Positions 29,601 through 42,500 of a DNA stretch of 64,000 nt are shown piece by piece. Numbering within the stretch: position 1 is the first letter of the stretch; every line of letters starts with the position of its first letter. Both the position numbers and the translations under genes were made by a program. The stretch comes from Hirundichthys speculiger. Lineage: Eukaryota > Chordata > Actinopteri > Beloniformes > Exocoetidae. Below the pieces are notes generated by a model. That model saw only the letters and a list, made by a program, of their open reading frames with translations. It did no database searches and was not told the DNA's origin. The DNA lies in NCBI GenBank assembly GCA_018398805.1, contig JAGFBZ010000261.1, positions 930,001 to 994,000 on the forward strand. Direction: 5' to 3'.

Positions 29601-31848
29601 AAGTGATCAGATATTTCTGTTTGTCAGTAATGGTTTTGTTGTTCCACTGATGTCTTTCTGGTATTCCTTTTGTTTTCTTTCCATTTGTCAGGTTTGTGGT
29701 CGGGACCCTGGATCTGATGGTAGCAGAGAACTATGTGATAGTGTATCTTTGTGCTGGAGGTCAGAAGGACAAACTACCAGGAATCAGCTGGCTCAAAGAG
29801 TGTTACACCACCATTGACCGGAGGTTAGAAACACACCAAAGAACAAAAATGATACATAAAGATGTAAAGATTTGATTTTTTTCCCCCCCTTTTTTTCATT
29901 TTAAAATCATGTGGTTGCAGGGAACTTTCAATTTAATTTTTGTCAAACTCATAACAAGCCATGTCCTTCGTTACATCTTGCTATAGTTTCTTCCTCGTTG
30001 GTTTGTCATGACATTGTCCAAGTGATTGCTCAAAATTTATTGATCATTCATTGATTGTTATGCTCTTTTCCTTATCAAGAAGAGTAATTGAAAAGTGCAC
30101 ATGTCATGAGTTATTTATCTGGTCAAAAAAACCTTTGCTGAATTGCTTTCCCTGCATTTTCAGCTGCCATGTAATTCCAGTTAGAGTCCAATAGAGGATG
30201 TTATATCCACACAGGATCAACTAAACCCAATACAACATAAAACAATACAAACAATATCAATAGATCCATCCATCCATCCATTATCTATGCCCGCTTAAGC
30301 CTCTGAAGGGTCACGGGGATCTGCTGGAGCTCATCCCAGCTCTCTTCGGGTGAAAGGCAGGGTTACACCCTGGACAGGTCGCCAGTCCATCATAGGGCCA
30401 CATGGAGACAAACAATATCAACAGATTTTACTTTACTACTTGTTTTCATCTCTGTTTCTAAAAAACTGGGAGATTCATACTGAAAAAAAGCCAGTAAAAA
30501 ATGCTGTTACAGCAAAATCTAACATCAGCTCAATTCTCCATTTGGCTTATCACTTCTGCATTAGAGCTTTTGTCTTATATTCCATGTATTGTCATATATG
30601 TCTAGAATTTTTATATTTGTTTTTAAATTAGTTTAGTTTATTCCTGCAAAGTGGGTGTTATGGAATTATTAAAAGCCTATTTGTATTATTATCCTATAGT
30701 GTCAATGCTTCAGTGTCCATGGCTGTCACGTCTGAGTCGCTCAAACAGCTTTGAGTTAAATTTGACATATTAGAGCTCCTTTATTTATATCAGTGGTTCT
30801 TAACCTGGGTTTGATCGAACCCTAGGGGTTCAGTGAGTCAGTCTCAGGGGTTCGGCGGAGGTCAAGACACATACCTGACTCATATGATTTATGATGCTTG
30901 GCCATCACTGGCTACAGGTTGATCATGGTACAGTGCTTGGCCAATCTGTGGTGCAGGGAAATCCTTGTGCTCAGTAGTCCGACTTATGACTGCCCTGATG
31001 GTACATCATGTGATTTCTTCAATATTTTAATCCATACTAACTATGTCCAGCAAAACAAAAAAAGTGGTCAGATGACTATGTACAATATGGAGTAATAAGT
31101 AAGATATGTTATTTATGTAGTTCATGCATTGTACTGGTTTTGTTCTTTGAACACTTTGACATTAATGCTTGGTTCATTTTGTGCACCAGTAAAACATATA
31201 ACTACTGTATGTCTTGAATTAAAAAAAAAAAAATCATATTTTATTTTTCAATAAAGGAGGGTTTGGTGAATGTGTATCTGAAACTGGTGGGGTTCAGCAC
31301 CTCCAACAAGGTTAAGAACCACTGATTAAAATAAATGAAACAAAGTCATAGATTTTTCATGTATGCCATCTGTCTTTCTGCAGGTTAAGGAAGAACCTGA
31401 AGGGTTTCTATGTGGTTCATCCTACATGGTACATCAAAGCTCTCATCACCATCATCAAACCCTTCATCAGGTCTGTGATTTTGTCTTCATCTCACCTCCT
31501 GCATTATCGTGACCAAAAAAAAAGAATTCATTAACGGCTCATCTTTGGACTCTTTCCTCTCTTTGCTTACCTCCTCAGCTCTAAATTTAGCAGGAAACTC
31601 CAGTTTGCAGACAGTCTTGAGGAACTTTCTCACTTCATACCCACTGAGCATGTGCAGATCCCTGACTGTGTCAGACAGTGAGTGGCATTGATGAATTAAT
31701 ATTGGATTAAGAAGCCAAAAAAGAGATTCCTTATTTGTCAGAAAGCGTTTATAAATATTCTAAGAGGTTCAAAAGGTTTTTCAGTTGAGTAAGATGTCCT
31801 GAAGATGTCTCTGATTCCTGCAGGTATGACAAGAACCTGTCCAGGTGA
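26635..31848 (+). CDS. bnipl: BNIPL-like protein (BNIP2 family, BCH/CRAL-TRIO domain), 431 aa, fourteen coding exons
   Basis: Coding exons: 26635-26684, 26887-27020, 27490-27546, 27635-27694, 27774-27806, 27885-27941, 28359-28442, 28811-28972, 29082-29294, 29373-29475, 29692-29823, 31384-31470, 31579-31677, 31824-31848; total 1296 nt, in frame to TGA. The N-terminal ~130 residues are acidic and low-complexity. Residues ~131-212 carry the BNIP2-family segment ([20 protein letters not shown], then SDDFP and [14 protein letters not shown]). From about residue 262 the BCH domain runs through [56 protein letters not shown] and [17 protein letters not shown] domains of this family bind small GTPases and GAPs and act as cytosolic scaffolds. 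The name bnipl rather than bnip2 or atcay rests on the neighbouring convergent cdc42se1, as at human 1q21.3. The acceptor of exon 4 (27634/27635) lacks a good pyrimidine tract and is the least certain; it was chosen because it keeps the acidic frame open. Confidence 0.88.
30266..30408 (+). mobile_element. (ATCC)n SINE/LINE-tail repeat with target-site duplication, in bnipl intron 11
   Basis: The element starts with CCATCC repeats and continues with the fish-repeat phrases 'gggtcacgggg', 'ggagctcatcccagct' and 'ccctggacaggtcgccagtc'. It is flanked by 18-nt direct repeats, 30248-30265 and 30409-30426 (CAAACAATATCAAYAGAT), with a single mismatch. A duplication of that length fits LINE-type target-primed insertion. 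A few bases of the right copy (acaaacaa) could also be element sequence. Confidence 0.65.
30791..31324. mobile_element. Non-autonomous hAT (Charlie-type) element in bnipl intron 11
   Basis: The left terminus CAGTGGTTCTTAACCTGGG is mirrored by the right terminus (GGTTAAGAACCACTG, read forward), a classic hAT end. Flanking 8-mers (ATTTATAT and ATTAAAAT) match at 6 of 8 positions, as expected for an aged 8-bp target duplication. It is 534 bp with no coding capacity seen. Confidence 0.75.
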
Positions 31849-32855
31849 AGCTCAGGTGATACTTTGGATTCTGAACGTTGCCTGTGAAAAGGAGGAGCCA
31901 TTAGTGTCATCTTCAAAGGCATACTGTCAGTGTTTAAGGACAAATACTGGCAGTACCAGTCTGGCAATTTCTCCCCAGAGATGACTGACAAGAACAAGCA
32001 GTCTTTACAAGAGTTTTACCCTCATTTATAAGTTGACTTGTCTGCAGTGTTTATAGTGACTTTGCATTCAAATATTCAAGTTTAAAACATAAGATGAACT
32101 AGATGAACCTACTCCGTGCCATTTCAAAGGAAAAAGACAGTACGTGTGAATTAACGGGAACATGAGCTTCCCCATTTCAAACTGACTTTATTTATACATA
32201 GAATGTTTTTAAATACAATTTTTGTCACACATTTAAAATAACCCCAACAGCCATTATATGAACTAAGCCACCGAACCTTAAACCTATGGCCTTAAGTACA
32301 TGCCACAGAGCTGCTGCGCATTTCAAACTCTACAAAATACACACATTAATACTTTTATTATGATCTTGTCCACCTAAGTGATGATCATGTTCTCACATGT
32401 CAAACTTATTTTCTGAAGATAAAATCTTTTCTTTGTGACACATTTTCACTTCTACTGATCAATAACATAAGCTGAAAAGGGTTTCTCCTTCGTCAGCAGT
32501 TTTCCATCTAGTTTTAGATTATTGTGTAAAGGGAATGCTCTGAACTGTCCTGGACGGTTTCAGTGATGTCACACACTTTCAGAGATCATTGCTACCTGGT
32601 AAAGGTTTTAAAATACGTTTGTCTCTGCACTTTCAGTATTTTCAGAACAAATTAAATATTTTACCTCACTAGATTTACGAAGTGTATCAAAAGCAAAAAA
32701 CTCTTGCTGCTGAGTAAAATCACAATGGCTAAATATATTCACATCCCGAAGCACACTACTGACTGTGATATACTGTTAATTTCTTAGGAGTTACTGTATT
32801 TCCTTACAGTTTGTTTGCTTCGTCCTTTAAGAATAAATTGATGGTTCTGAAAACA
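31849..32855 (+). other. bnipl: bnipl 3' UTR
   Basis: Sequence after the TGA is non-coding. The first AATAAA on the plus strand is at 32832-32837, which predicts a 3' UTR of about 1 kb ending just before the hAT element at 33035. Confidence 0.5.
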
Positions 32856-33034
32856 CAAAGGTCTCTAACAGACTAAAACTGTTTTTAAGGTTTCAAAGAC
32901 ACTTAGCACATGGCTAAAGTAAAGTGAGAAAGAAAGAAGAGAGGGGTCAAAAGTTCCTCCAGTGCCAGGCACAACCATGTTTACTCAGGTACTTTTATGG
33001 CTGATGGACATGTTCCAACTGCATGTATAAACAC

Positions 33035-34478
33035 TAGGGCTGGGCAACGATTAAAATTTTTAATCGCGATTAATGACATGATTTCCCTGATTAATCACAA
33101 TTAATCGCATTGTATACAGAAAATCAAATAATGAATTCAAAAGTAGTGTAGAGGTCACTTTTATTTTAATGTTCTGCTGCCATATAAACTAAAGTGCCAT
33201 AACATTTGTTGTTCAAACACTTTTAACATCAGCACTTGTCAGTAACATATTCAGTGTAAATCTCATTTTAAAAAATGTCAAATAAAATAAAGCTTATTGC
33301 CACTGCCAGGATATTTTTTATGAAAAATAAAAAAAAGTATACCAACAAAATCCTGAGCCAAGATCATAACATTAAAACAGGTAATTTCTGAGGTAACAGC
33401 AGAAACTTTAACAGGGAGTTCAACTTGTCAGTGATTACAAATAACCTTGTTTCTGTCGAATCCCGTGTCTGGGAGAACTTTAAAATGAAAATGTCCATGT
33501 AAAAGTTATGTAACTTTATCAATCTGTAATTATCTGTGTATCATTTGTTTTTTCTATTTTCAACTGTCAATCAAAAAATAAAAAGTGACTTTTTATTTTG
33601 TTTTTTGTTTTTTTATTTAACACAAAAAAACAAAAAAAAACCCTTGGTTTTTTTATATTTCAGTTTTAGAAAACAGGCTACGGGACTTAATTTGTTTTTA
33701 ATATTTAATTGTATGGTTTACGTGACCCGGAAATGGCTTTGTGCGGCAGTTCAGGTAGCATGGTGGCGCTGGAATCACATACTATAATATTTGCAATATT
33801 GTGGAAATCTGAATGAAAACTCATCTCATATATAGATGAACCAAAACGCTCTCCAGCTCTGCGTCTGACATGAATCTTTTTCTCCTCAGATCATGACAAG
33901 CACAAAATCTTCTGATGCTTATTTCCAGCATTGCAGGACATCCATCTGCTGTTGAATAAGTCATTGATCAAACTACCATATTGGCTTAAATATAGGACGA
34001 TATTTTAATCTAGAAGTCATATTCTTAAAAATAGGGGTCGTTTTATAATCAAGGAATAGGACTTTCTGTTGTCGTTACACATCTGTGCCACTAGATAGAG
34101 CTGCACTGAAGTAACCAGGTAGAGAATAGCACAACAGTGAACACATGGAGCAGATCTGATGATAAATGGAGGAATGATGCGATCGTCTTGAACAAAGGGG
34201 TTTGAAAGTTGTTTTTTTTTCAGACAGAATTGTTAATATTGCTACCTGAGTTGCTACCTGAACTGTAAAGTACACTGATTTTTACTTGCTCTCGATGTCT
34301 GTTTTAGCTTTTCCGCATGTTTACCTGCCAATTATCTTCCAGCTCCGCAGCAGCCAGTAACAGACTTTTCAAAACAAAAGTACGTGAGCAACATGCGTTA
34401 ACGCGCGATAAAATAAATGTCGCCGTTAATAAATTAATGAGTTAACGTGATAATAACACGTTAACTTGCCCAGCCCTA
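33035..34478. mobile_element. hAT-type element, 1.44 kb, with perfect 8-bp target duplication
   Basis: Terminal inverted repeats TAGGGCTGGGCAA (33035-33047) and TTGCCCAGCCCTA (34466-34478) are perfect over 13 bp. The flanking 8-mers are identical (ATAAACAC at 33027-33034 and 34479-34486). Subterminal regions hold palindromes: AATTTTTAATCGCGATTAAT near 33056, and GTTAACGTG...CACGTTAAC at 34441-34465. The interior has only short open frames, so it is non-autonomous or decayed. Confidence 0.85.
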
Positions 34479-34639
34479 ATAAACACATATTGAAATCTGA
34501 TGTCAGTTTGTTCTAGTGGCCATTTAATAAAAATCTTTTAATCCAATAGCCTTCTCTCTTTTTTCTGTCATAATTAGAACTTTTTTAATTAATTGAGAAA
34601 AACTGAAAGCCTTTTCTTATGTTGTGCAAACATATCGGG

Positions 34640-35400
34640 GACAAGAAAACCCCTGCACTTTGACAACTTTGCAACTTTGCACCCAGTCGGGTGTCGGGAT
34701 CTCGTCTCTGCTGTTTGCAGATGACGTGGTCTTGTTGCCGCCATCGGGTAGGGATCTTCAGCTCTTGTTGGAGCAGTTCGCAGCCAAGTGAAACGGCAGG
34801 GATGAGAATCAGCACCTCCAAATCTGAGACCATGGTTCTCAGTTGGAAAAGGGTAGAATGGCTTCTCCGGGTTGGGAGTGAGGTTCTGCCTCAAGTGGAG
34901 GAGTTTAAGTATCTGGGGGTCTTGTTCACGAGTTATGGGAGAAAGGATTCCCTTCCTTGATTGACAGACGGATTGGTGCAGCGTCTGCTGTGGTGTGGAC
35001 TCTGTACCTGTCTGTTGTGGGTGAAGAGAGAGCTGAGCCAAAAGGCAAGGCTCTCTGTTTACCGGTCGATCTTTGTTCCAACCCTCACCTATGGTCATGA
35101 ACTGTGGGTAGTGACCGAAAGAATGAGATCGCAGATACAAGCGGCGGAAATTTGTTTTCTCTGTAGGGTGGCTGGTCTCTCCCTTCGAGATAAGGTGAAG
35201 GGTTCAGTCATTTAGGGAGAGACTCAGAGTAGAGCCGCTGCTCCTTCACATCGAGAGGAGCCAGTTGAGGTGGTTCGAGCATCTGGTTAGGATGCCCCCT
35301 GGATGCCTCCCTGGAGAGGTGTTTCGGGCATGTTCAACTATGAGAAGACCACGGGGAAGGCCCAGGACCCACTGGAGAGATCATGGCCCCGATCGTACAC
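34640..35400 (+). pseudogene. Dead non-LTR retrotransposon fragment (RTE/Rex3-like reverse transcriptase C-terminus)
   Basis: Translated pieces include SLLFADDVV (reverse transcriptase FADD box, near 34706), GMRISTSKSETMVL, VLPQVEEFKYLGVLF, LSVYRSIFVPTLTYGHELWV, and LRWFEHLVRMPPGCLPGEVF ending with RRPRGRPRTHWRD. Motif order is normal for the RT thumb and C-terminal part of a LINE, but the pieces lie in different frames with stops between them. The 5' part (endonuclease, RT palm N-terminus) is absent. The clade is tentative. Confidence 0.75.
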
Positions 35401-37048
35401 TACCCACTAGCCGCTACCCGCAAATTAAGGGTTTAGGAACGTCCGCTAACTGCTAATGCAATCCACCGCTCCCTAAATCCGCTACCCATTATGCCGACTC
35501 CTTTACTCACATTGTAGGTGTGGCAATGGGTGTGTCTTTCGCATGTCACAAAAATGATGACTATGTCTTTGGCTGCTGAGATATCTACCTGAGTTAGTGC
35601 GCTAAACAACTAGCTGCACTCCATCCAGTCTTGTAATACCAGTTTCTGCCATGTGTGGTGGTAGTGAGCAACATAGCAGCCTTGGCACAACATGGTGACA
35701 TGAAGATGTTGCACAGCTTGAGTTATCTACCAGACCAATGCTAAAATGTATCAAAAGCTAATAATCAAAGCAATGCTTTGACAATAATGAAATCGGATTG
35801 ATTGGATTGGAAAAAAGGGATTTCTAAAGCTACACGAAAAGAACAAATGTAACGGAAAACATTTCAAATCATAGTGCATGTTGACAAACTTTCGATACAA
35901 ATGATATTTGATTGTGAATAATGGGATCCAAACAGGCTAACATGTAAACTGTGAAATTAACATCAAGCATAGGCCAAAAGTGACATAATAAGACTGTCAT
36001 TTCCCTACTTTGGTCCTTTTAATTATTTTTTTTCATGTTCCCGTGGAGCTGTGAGTAGTTTATCATTTTGACTTTTGTTAACTATCTATTCCTTCAGTGA
36101 TGTAACATTAGTTCATGGCCAAATAGCTTGTGCAGTGGCGATCAACTGGCCAGATTTGTTGTGAGATAATTGAGAGGTGGGAACAGGAGTGTATTTTCTT
36201 GTTTTTCATGTGAGGGTAGACCAACTCACTTTGCGCAGCTACACAGCCCTTATTTTGATTGGAGAGTGGAGTACAAATTTTTGGCTTCACATTACACATT
36301 GCTCCTTTAAGAATGATTGTTAACATTTCTGCATGATAATGTTTGTTTGTTTGTTTGTTTGTTTTTGTTCTCCTTTGAATCATCTCAGGAACTCTGGTTT
36401 TATGCTCTTTATGTTAACAAACCCAACAAAGTTCAAAATAAAGACGCCACTTAAAGTGGATTTTCAAAGGGGCCCACAGCTCTTATCTGCCCTGGAATCT
36501 TCCAATAGGTTGATCTGGCCCTGGCCATGATTTCCTTTGTGGTTTCCTCTGTCTACCAAGTTTGATCTAAACCACTAATGATAACATCATAGTGAGATGT
36601 GTGTATGTACTTTCAATGTTTGTGCAGGAGAAGGAACACTGTGGTCATTTATAAAGAACAGGAAAGCACATAAGTGTGTGTGAGTACCTGGCTTACTCCT
36701 GTTGTGGGAACACGAGTGTACACAGTCAGACTGTGGGGATGCATCAATCCTTTGTAGTAATTCATTACATTAAAATGTGAAGACTCATTCCATGCGATGT
36801 TTAATATTACATAAATGTTCAAGTAAGGTGTATTAAAGTAATACGGGTACATTTTATGTCTTCTGAAATGATGGTTACACAATAGTTTGTGTGTCCAACT
36901 GGTCTGCATGTACCCAGATGTTGGTCAGGAAATGGAGGTTGACAGGAAGGAAGTGAGCTAGCTGCTAAGGAAACTCCATAAACAGGAACACAGAGTAGAC
37001 TGTGTTTGAATCCTGATCCAAGTTAACTTGCTTTTATATATATATATA

Positions 37049-37408
37049 CAGTCATGGAAAAAATTATTAGACCACCCTTGTTTTCTTCAGTTTCTTGTTC
37101 ATTTTAATGCCTGGTACAACTAAAGGTACATTTGTTTGGACAAACATAACGATAACCACAAAGATTGCTCATAAGAGTTTTATTTAAGAGCTGATATCTT
37201 ACCATTTTCCATGGTTTTCTTAATTATAACCTAAATCACTTAAGTTTTTACATCAATGGCATTGTACTGCCAAAAACACTGCTTTTATGCATTCAGTGTT
37301 TTCTTTTCTGTCTGTTTTAGTCACGTGATAACGTTTAGTGGTACCAAGTATTAAAATGAACAAGAAAGTAAAGAAAAAATGGTGGTCTAATAATTTTTTC
37401 CATGACTG
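37049..37408. mobile_element. Tc1/mariner-type MITE, 360 bp
   Basis: The ends CAGTCATGGAAAAAATTATT (37049) and its inverted copy ending ...CCATGACTG at 37408 continue as imperfect inverted repeats for about 75 bp. It is flanked by TA dinucleotides inside a (TA)n tract, the Tc1/mariner target. There is no transposase frame. Confidence 0.8.
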
Positions 37409-37614
37409 TATATATATATATATATATATGTATACTGCTTTTGTATACTATATACTGTATATATACTGTTTTTTTTCTTACATTGATCAAAGTCTACAAA
37501 CATGAAGAAACTGTAAATGTCGGAGTGTGTAATAGTGTGTAATGTGTAATGGTGGAGTGATTCCTATGTTTCAAGGGTTTTACATTCCCCATTCCTGTAT
37601 AGAGGATCATCTGA

Positions 37615-37800
37615 AAGGGAGGCACATTGGTGTGGTGGTTTCAGTTCATTTATACTGTCAGCAGCCAGGACAAATGAATAACATCTATAAATGGTGTGTG
37701 GAGTCACCTCACAGAAAAAGGTTCCCAGTTAGAATCCTACGTAGTCATGGCCTTGCTGTGTGGAGTTTGAATGTTTTCCCTCACCGTGTGTGCATTCATT
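37615..37800 (+). repeat. Degraded SINE/LINE-tail-like repeat
   Basis: Phrases such as 'ggcacattggtgtggtgg', 'cacctcacag', 'ggttcccagttagaatcc' and 'gtgtggagtttgaatgtt' match a common fish repeat. Its consensus reads roughly GGCACGGTGGTGTAGTGG...CCTCACAGCAAGAAGG...GTTCGAATCC. The copy is interrupted by unrelated sequence and is old. Confidence 0.45.
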
Positions 37801-37994
37801 GACCATTTGACTGTTTGTTTGGTGACCTGTCATTACCTCACACACCCCACAATACCTAGGATATATGACACCACAGTTATAAAAATCAGGATTTCATTTG
37901 AGCAGAGCAGCACTCTTGAAAAATCACCTGCTCTTGACAGCAGGTTGACATACTGTCTTAACCAACAACCTGAACAAGTTCTGCTGTCATTTTG

Positions 37995-39545
37995 AAAGAC
38001 AAAGGGACAGTCCTGCAACCATCCCCCACAACCCCTCCCAACAGCTCCAGCTCCAGTCATCTCCACCTACGCCCACCTCAATGCCACCCCCCCCCCCCCC
38101 CCCCCCCACCCCACAGCCAGCGACGACTCTTTCCATTCATGAGAGGGACGTCAACAAACTCTTTAGGAGACAGAACCCCCGAAAAGCAGCTGGACCAGAT
38201 TCTATCTCCCCATCTTCCCTGAAGCACTGTGCTGATTAGCTGTCTCCAGTGTTCACAGACATTTTTAAAACCTCACTGGAGACCTGTCACGTGCCAGCCT
38301 GCTTCAAGACCTCAACCATCATCCCTGTTCCCAAGAAGCCAAGGACCACAGGACTTAATGACTTCAGACCTGTCGTCCTGACCTCTGTGGTCATGAAGAC
38401 CTTTGAGCGCCTTGTGTTCTCACACCTCAAAGCCATCACTGACCCTCTCCTGGACCCCCTGCAGTTCTCCTACAGAGCCAACAGGTCTGTAGACGACGCT
38501 GTCAACCTGGTCCTCCACTTCATCCTCCAGCACCTGGACTCCTCAGGAATCTACGCCAGGATCCTGTTTGTGGATTTCAGCTCTGCTTTTAACACCATCA
38601 TCCCTTCTCTGCTACAGGAGAAGCTCTCCCAGCTGGGCGTACCTGACTCCACCTGCAGGTGGATCACAGACTTCCTGACTGACAGGAAACAGTGTGTGAA
38701 GCTGGAAAACACATCTCAAACTCACAGACCATCAGCACCGGATCCCCCCAGGGCTGTGTTCTTTCTCCTCTGCTCTTCTCCCTGTACACTAACAGCTGCA
38801 CCTCCAGTCACCAGTCCGTCAAGCTCCTGAAGTTTGCGGATGACACCACCCTCATCGGACTCATCTCTGATAGTGAAGAGTCCGCCTACAGGTGGGAGGT
38901 TGACCACCTGGTGACCTGGTGCAGCCAGAACAGCCTTGAGGTCAACACTCTAAAGACAGTGGAGATGGTTGTGGATTATAGGAAGAACTCAGCCCCATCA
39001 CCCTCTGTGACTCCACTATTGACACTGTGGAGTCTTTCTGCTTCCTGGGAACTGTCATCTCCCAGGACCTTAAGTGGGAGCTGAACATCAGCTCCCTCAT
39101 CAAGAAAGCACAGCAGAGGATGTATCTTCCTGAGGCAGCTTCAGTCTGCCGAAGACAATAATGGTGCAGTTCTACACAGCCATCATTGAGTCCGTCCTCA
39201 CCTCCTCCATCACCATCTGGTACGCTGCTGCCACCGCCAAGGATAAGAGCAGGCTGCAGCGTGTCATTCAGTCAGCTGAGAAGGTGATTGGCTGCAATCT
39301 CCCATCTCTTCAGGACCTGGACTCCTCCAGGACCCTGAGGCATGCAGGAAAGATTGTGGCTGATCCCTCCCACCCCGGACACCAACTCTTTGAGTCACTC
39401 CCCTCTGGCGGGAGGCTGCAGACCATCAAGACCAAAACTTCATGCCACAAGAACAGTTTTTTCCCATCTGCTCTCTGCCTTATCAATAAGAATCACTTGA
39501 GGAAGCCACAGCGCAGAAAGGTACAGGTTTGCAAATCTCAGGAAG
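37995..39545 (+). pseudogene. Dead CR1/L2-clade LINE fragment (reverse transcriptase)
   Basis: Frames give, in order, [124 protein letters not shown] and a C-terminal IIWYAAA/AEKVIGCNLPSLQDL-like part. These are RT domains 0-7 and the thumb of an L2/CR1-type ORF2. A stop occurs near 38235 and frame changes near 38695, 39000 and 39110. The apurinic endonuclease part is missing. A run of 21 C (38087-38107) lies near the 5' end. Confidence 0.85.
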
Positions 39546-39559
39546 AGTGTGATGAATAG

Positions 39560-42500
39560 GTCAAGAATATAACCCTACTCTACTGCATCAAAATAGTGAC
39601 GGGGTTTTTCCATATTTGACCCAGCACTGGAGTAGGAAAATAACCCAAATTAGGTTATTTTAACTCAGTAGTTTAAACTTAGTTCTAACCCAGAACTAAG
39701 CTTCCCCAAATCTAAAACCCAAAATCATATGATTTGCTTTTAAGATTTTTGTAACTTAGTATTTATGTTTTGCTTTTGATGCTACATTAAATTTTATTAG
39801 CAATATGTAGGACAACACCTTATTTTCACTTGCTTCTTTGCACACATGTGATACATCTGTTGGCTCATGTATTCCTATGGGAACTCCTGTAATTTCTGAC
39901 ATATCAGTAGTTGCAAAACTCCCCCTTCCAGTGTTTTTCAAATTGTGATTTGCCTTGTGTGCATTGAAAATTTTCACATTTTCAAATCATTTCAAATATG
40001 ATGTGCTAGATTTTGTGTGCTAGCATCCAGTGCAAGCTAACACAGTGCAAATAACTGGCAGGCTTTTGTAAAACCAACTTCTTTTCATTGTTTAACTATG
40101 TATATGGGGTGAAATTGTAGAGGCTATAAATATTGGCCCCAGAAGATAAAGAATACGTTTTTAAGTGATAAGTAATATGCAGCAAGGAGTTACATTACCA
40201 ACTTTAGAATAGTTAGCATTAGCACTGAACCAATCATACATGAAGAACTTATATCTTATCTATAATATTCTAGTCAATACATTTTTGCAATACACAAAAT
40301 TAAGTAGATGTTTTTTAATAACAGGTCTTGTTCACACTAGCTTAGCATAAAAGGTAACAAAGAAAACCTCAGCTGCTTGAGTTTTCATGCTGTCAGTTAC
40401 ACAGTATTCTAACTGAACAAGAGACAGTCTAGTCAGTCCAGTATTCATTTTTTCCATATAGTAATACAGAAGATTTCGGATAGCAAATTGAATCTGAAAG
40501 TGTCACTGAAAAGCATCCGTTAAAATCAGAGGATGTTTTGAATGATCCCTTTTGAAACCGGACATTTTCACATTTTCTAAAAGCCCCAAATGCAGCAGGT
40601 AAAGACCGTTTTTTTAACTGGCTCTACTAGCTAGTGGATACTGTACTTAGGTTGCCCCCACTGAGTTGGGTCTCTTGCTAAAAAAAAAAGCCACCTGTAG
40701 AGTTAACACTACCAAAGAGGTTAAAAAGAGCAACCCACAACATAAGTTATTAGAGATGCAACCAATTACTGATTCAATTTGAGGCCTCTTTACATTCGTA
40801 AATGTCACCATGTCATGATACAAAATATATATATCTCAGTATATTGTGTGAACTATAACAGACAATCCGTTATATGGTGAATAAAGGAAACTTAAAAGCA
40901 TGACTTGGAGTTAGCAAACAGTTGACTCTGAGGACATATTTATTATCCAAACCAGGAAGACAGAGACTTGGAGAAAAAAAAATGTTAATCTAAAAATACC
41001 CTAGAAAACCCCAAAATAATTTCTTGGACACTAAAACATCCACAGGTAAACAAAAAGCAGAGAAAAGCTCACACCAAGCCTCTGGAAACAGAGGAGAAAA
41101 AAGAGATGAATAAACACCAGTGGGAAAAAAAGTCACCTCAGACAAATGCCAAATCTTTATCAAAAAGGAGATTGAAACAGATTGGCAAGGGGTGGTGAAC
41201 AGAACCAGCAATATGAAGCTATTGCTCTGATTATGAATCCTGAATAGGTGTGCCTCCACTCAGCCTGGGGTCCCACCTACCAACAAACTAACCCACTCAG
41301 GATGACAAGCAGACAGCAGAAGACACACAAGAGCTGCATGGGAGGAATTGCACAGGGAGTACAAAGGGAAAAGGAAGTAGAGGTATTGCATAAAGATAGC
41401 ATCTTTATTCAATTTTGTTTTATCAGTGTTCCATTTCTTATTAGATCCTGTGGCTGAGGTTCAGAGATGACTGTTCAGGTAATTAAGAATGATGTATGTA
41501 ATGTAAAGAATGATGGAGCTACTTTAAGTCTCATCTCAGATTTTATGAGCTAAATGAAAATCTTTGACCCAATGTTTGGTCAAACCAATCCAATCTATGA
41601 CCCAACAGAAGGAACACAGCATTTTACTTATCAAAGTAACCCAGCAATTTTTAGTGAGTAAACCATTGTTTTGCAACCAGTCAGCTGCAATATTAAAACC
41701 AGCTTGGTTGCAGGGTGGGGCCTCTGTGAATCAGGCTTGTTTCAGCATATCCTGTGGACACTCAATTAGATTGTCATGTGTGAAGTTTGGAGCCCATGTT
41801 AATGCTTTAGGCTCTTTGCTGTGTTTTTCCAGTCATGCCTGAGCATTTTCTGTGTGTGCGTGTTCTTTTGGGAGAGGCTGCTGCCATGAGGTGACCTTGG
41901 TCTGCAAGAGTGTTCTTGTACGTGGTATACTGTTTGCATATATAACATCCACATAACTGTTAGAATATAGTAGAACAATGTATTGTAAGTAGATCCTAAA
42001 TTTTATTCACACTACTTGCCTTTAGCTATTGCCCTTAATGTTTCATGTGTACAGTTTTTAATTTTGGCTTTGTTGAATCTCAGGAGGAGATTTTCTTTCC
42101 CAGTCAAGACTAGTCTCCCTCTGAAAAAGACCATTCTTGTCAAAGCAGATTTTAAAACACTTGTTCTCAAAATCAAGTCCTGCAAATATGTTCCTTCCAA
42201 CTACCTTATAAGGTTCTTTTCACTTGTTAACACAACACCAGCAATTTCTGCCAGCCACTAAGAGGTAAACATCTTTCATGCAAACATAAGTTAGCATGAC
42301 AAGGAAAACAAAATAGGGAGGAGTGGATCAACAGGGAAGAATTGGGTTTTTTGAGCCTATATGCAACAGTGCTTGTGTTCCAAACTGTACAATGCTTTTC
42401 TGTGTATATAGCATAAATATATTAAGATGAGTTATAGAAATGGATCAATGTGGTTTTTACTGTAAAGCACATCACTGCAAAGAGTGCTCAAAAGCCCAGA

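Noticed and set aside
38722..38907. Minus-strand open frame
   Set aside because: Antisense shadow of the LINE reverse transcriptase (FADD region).
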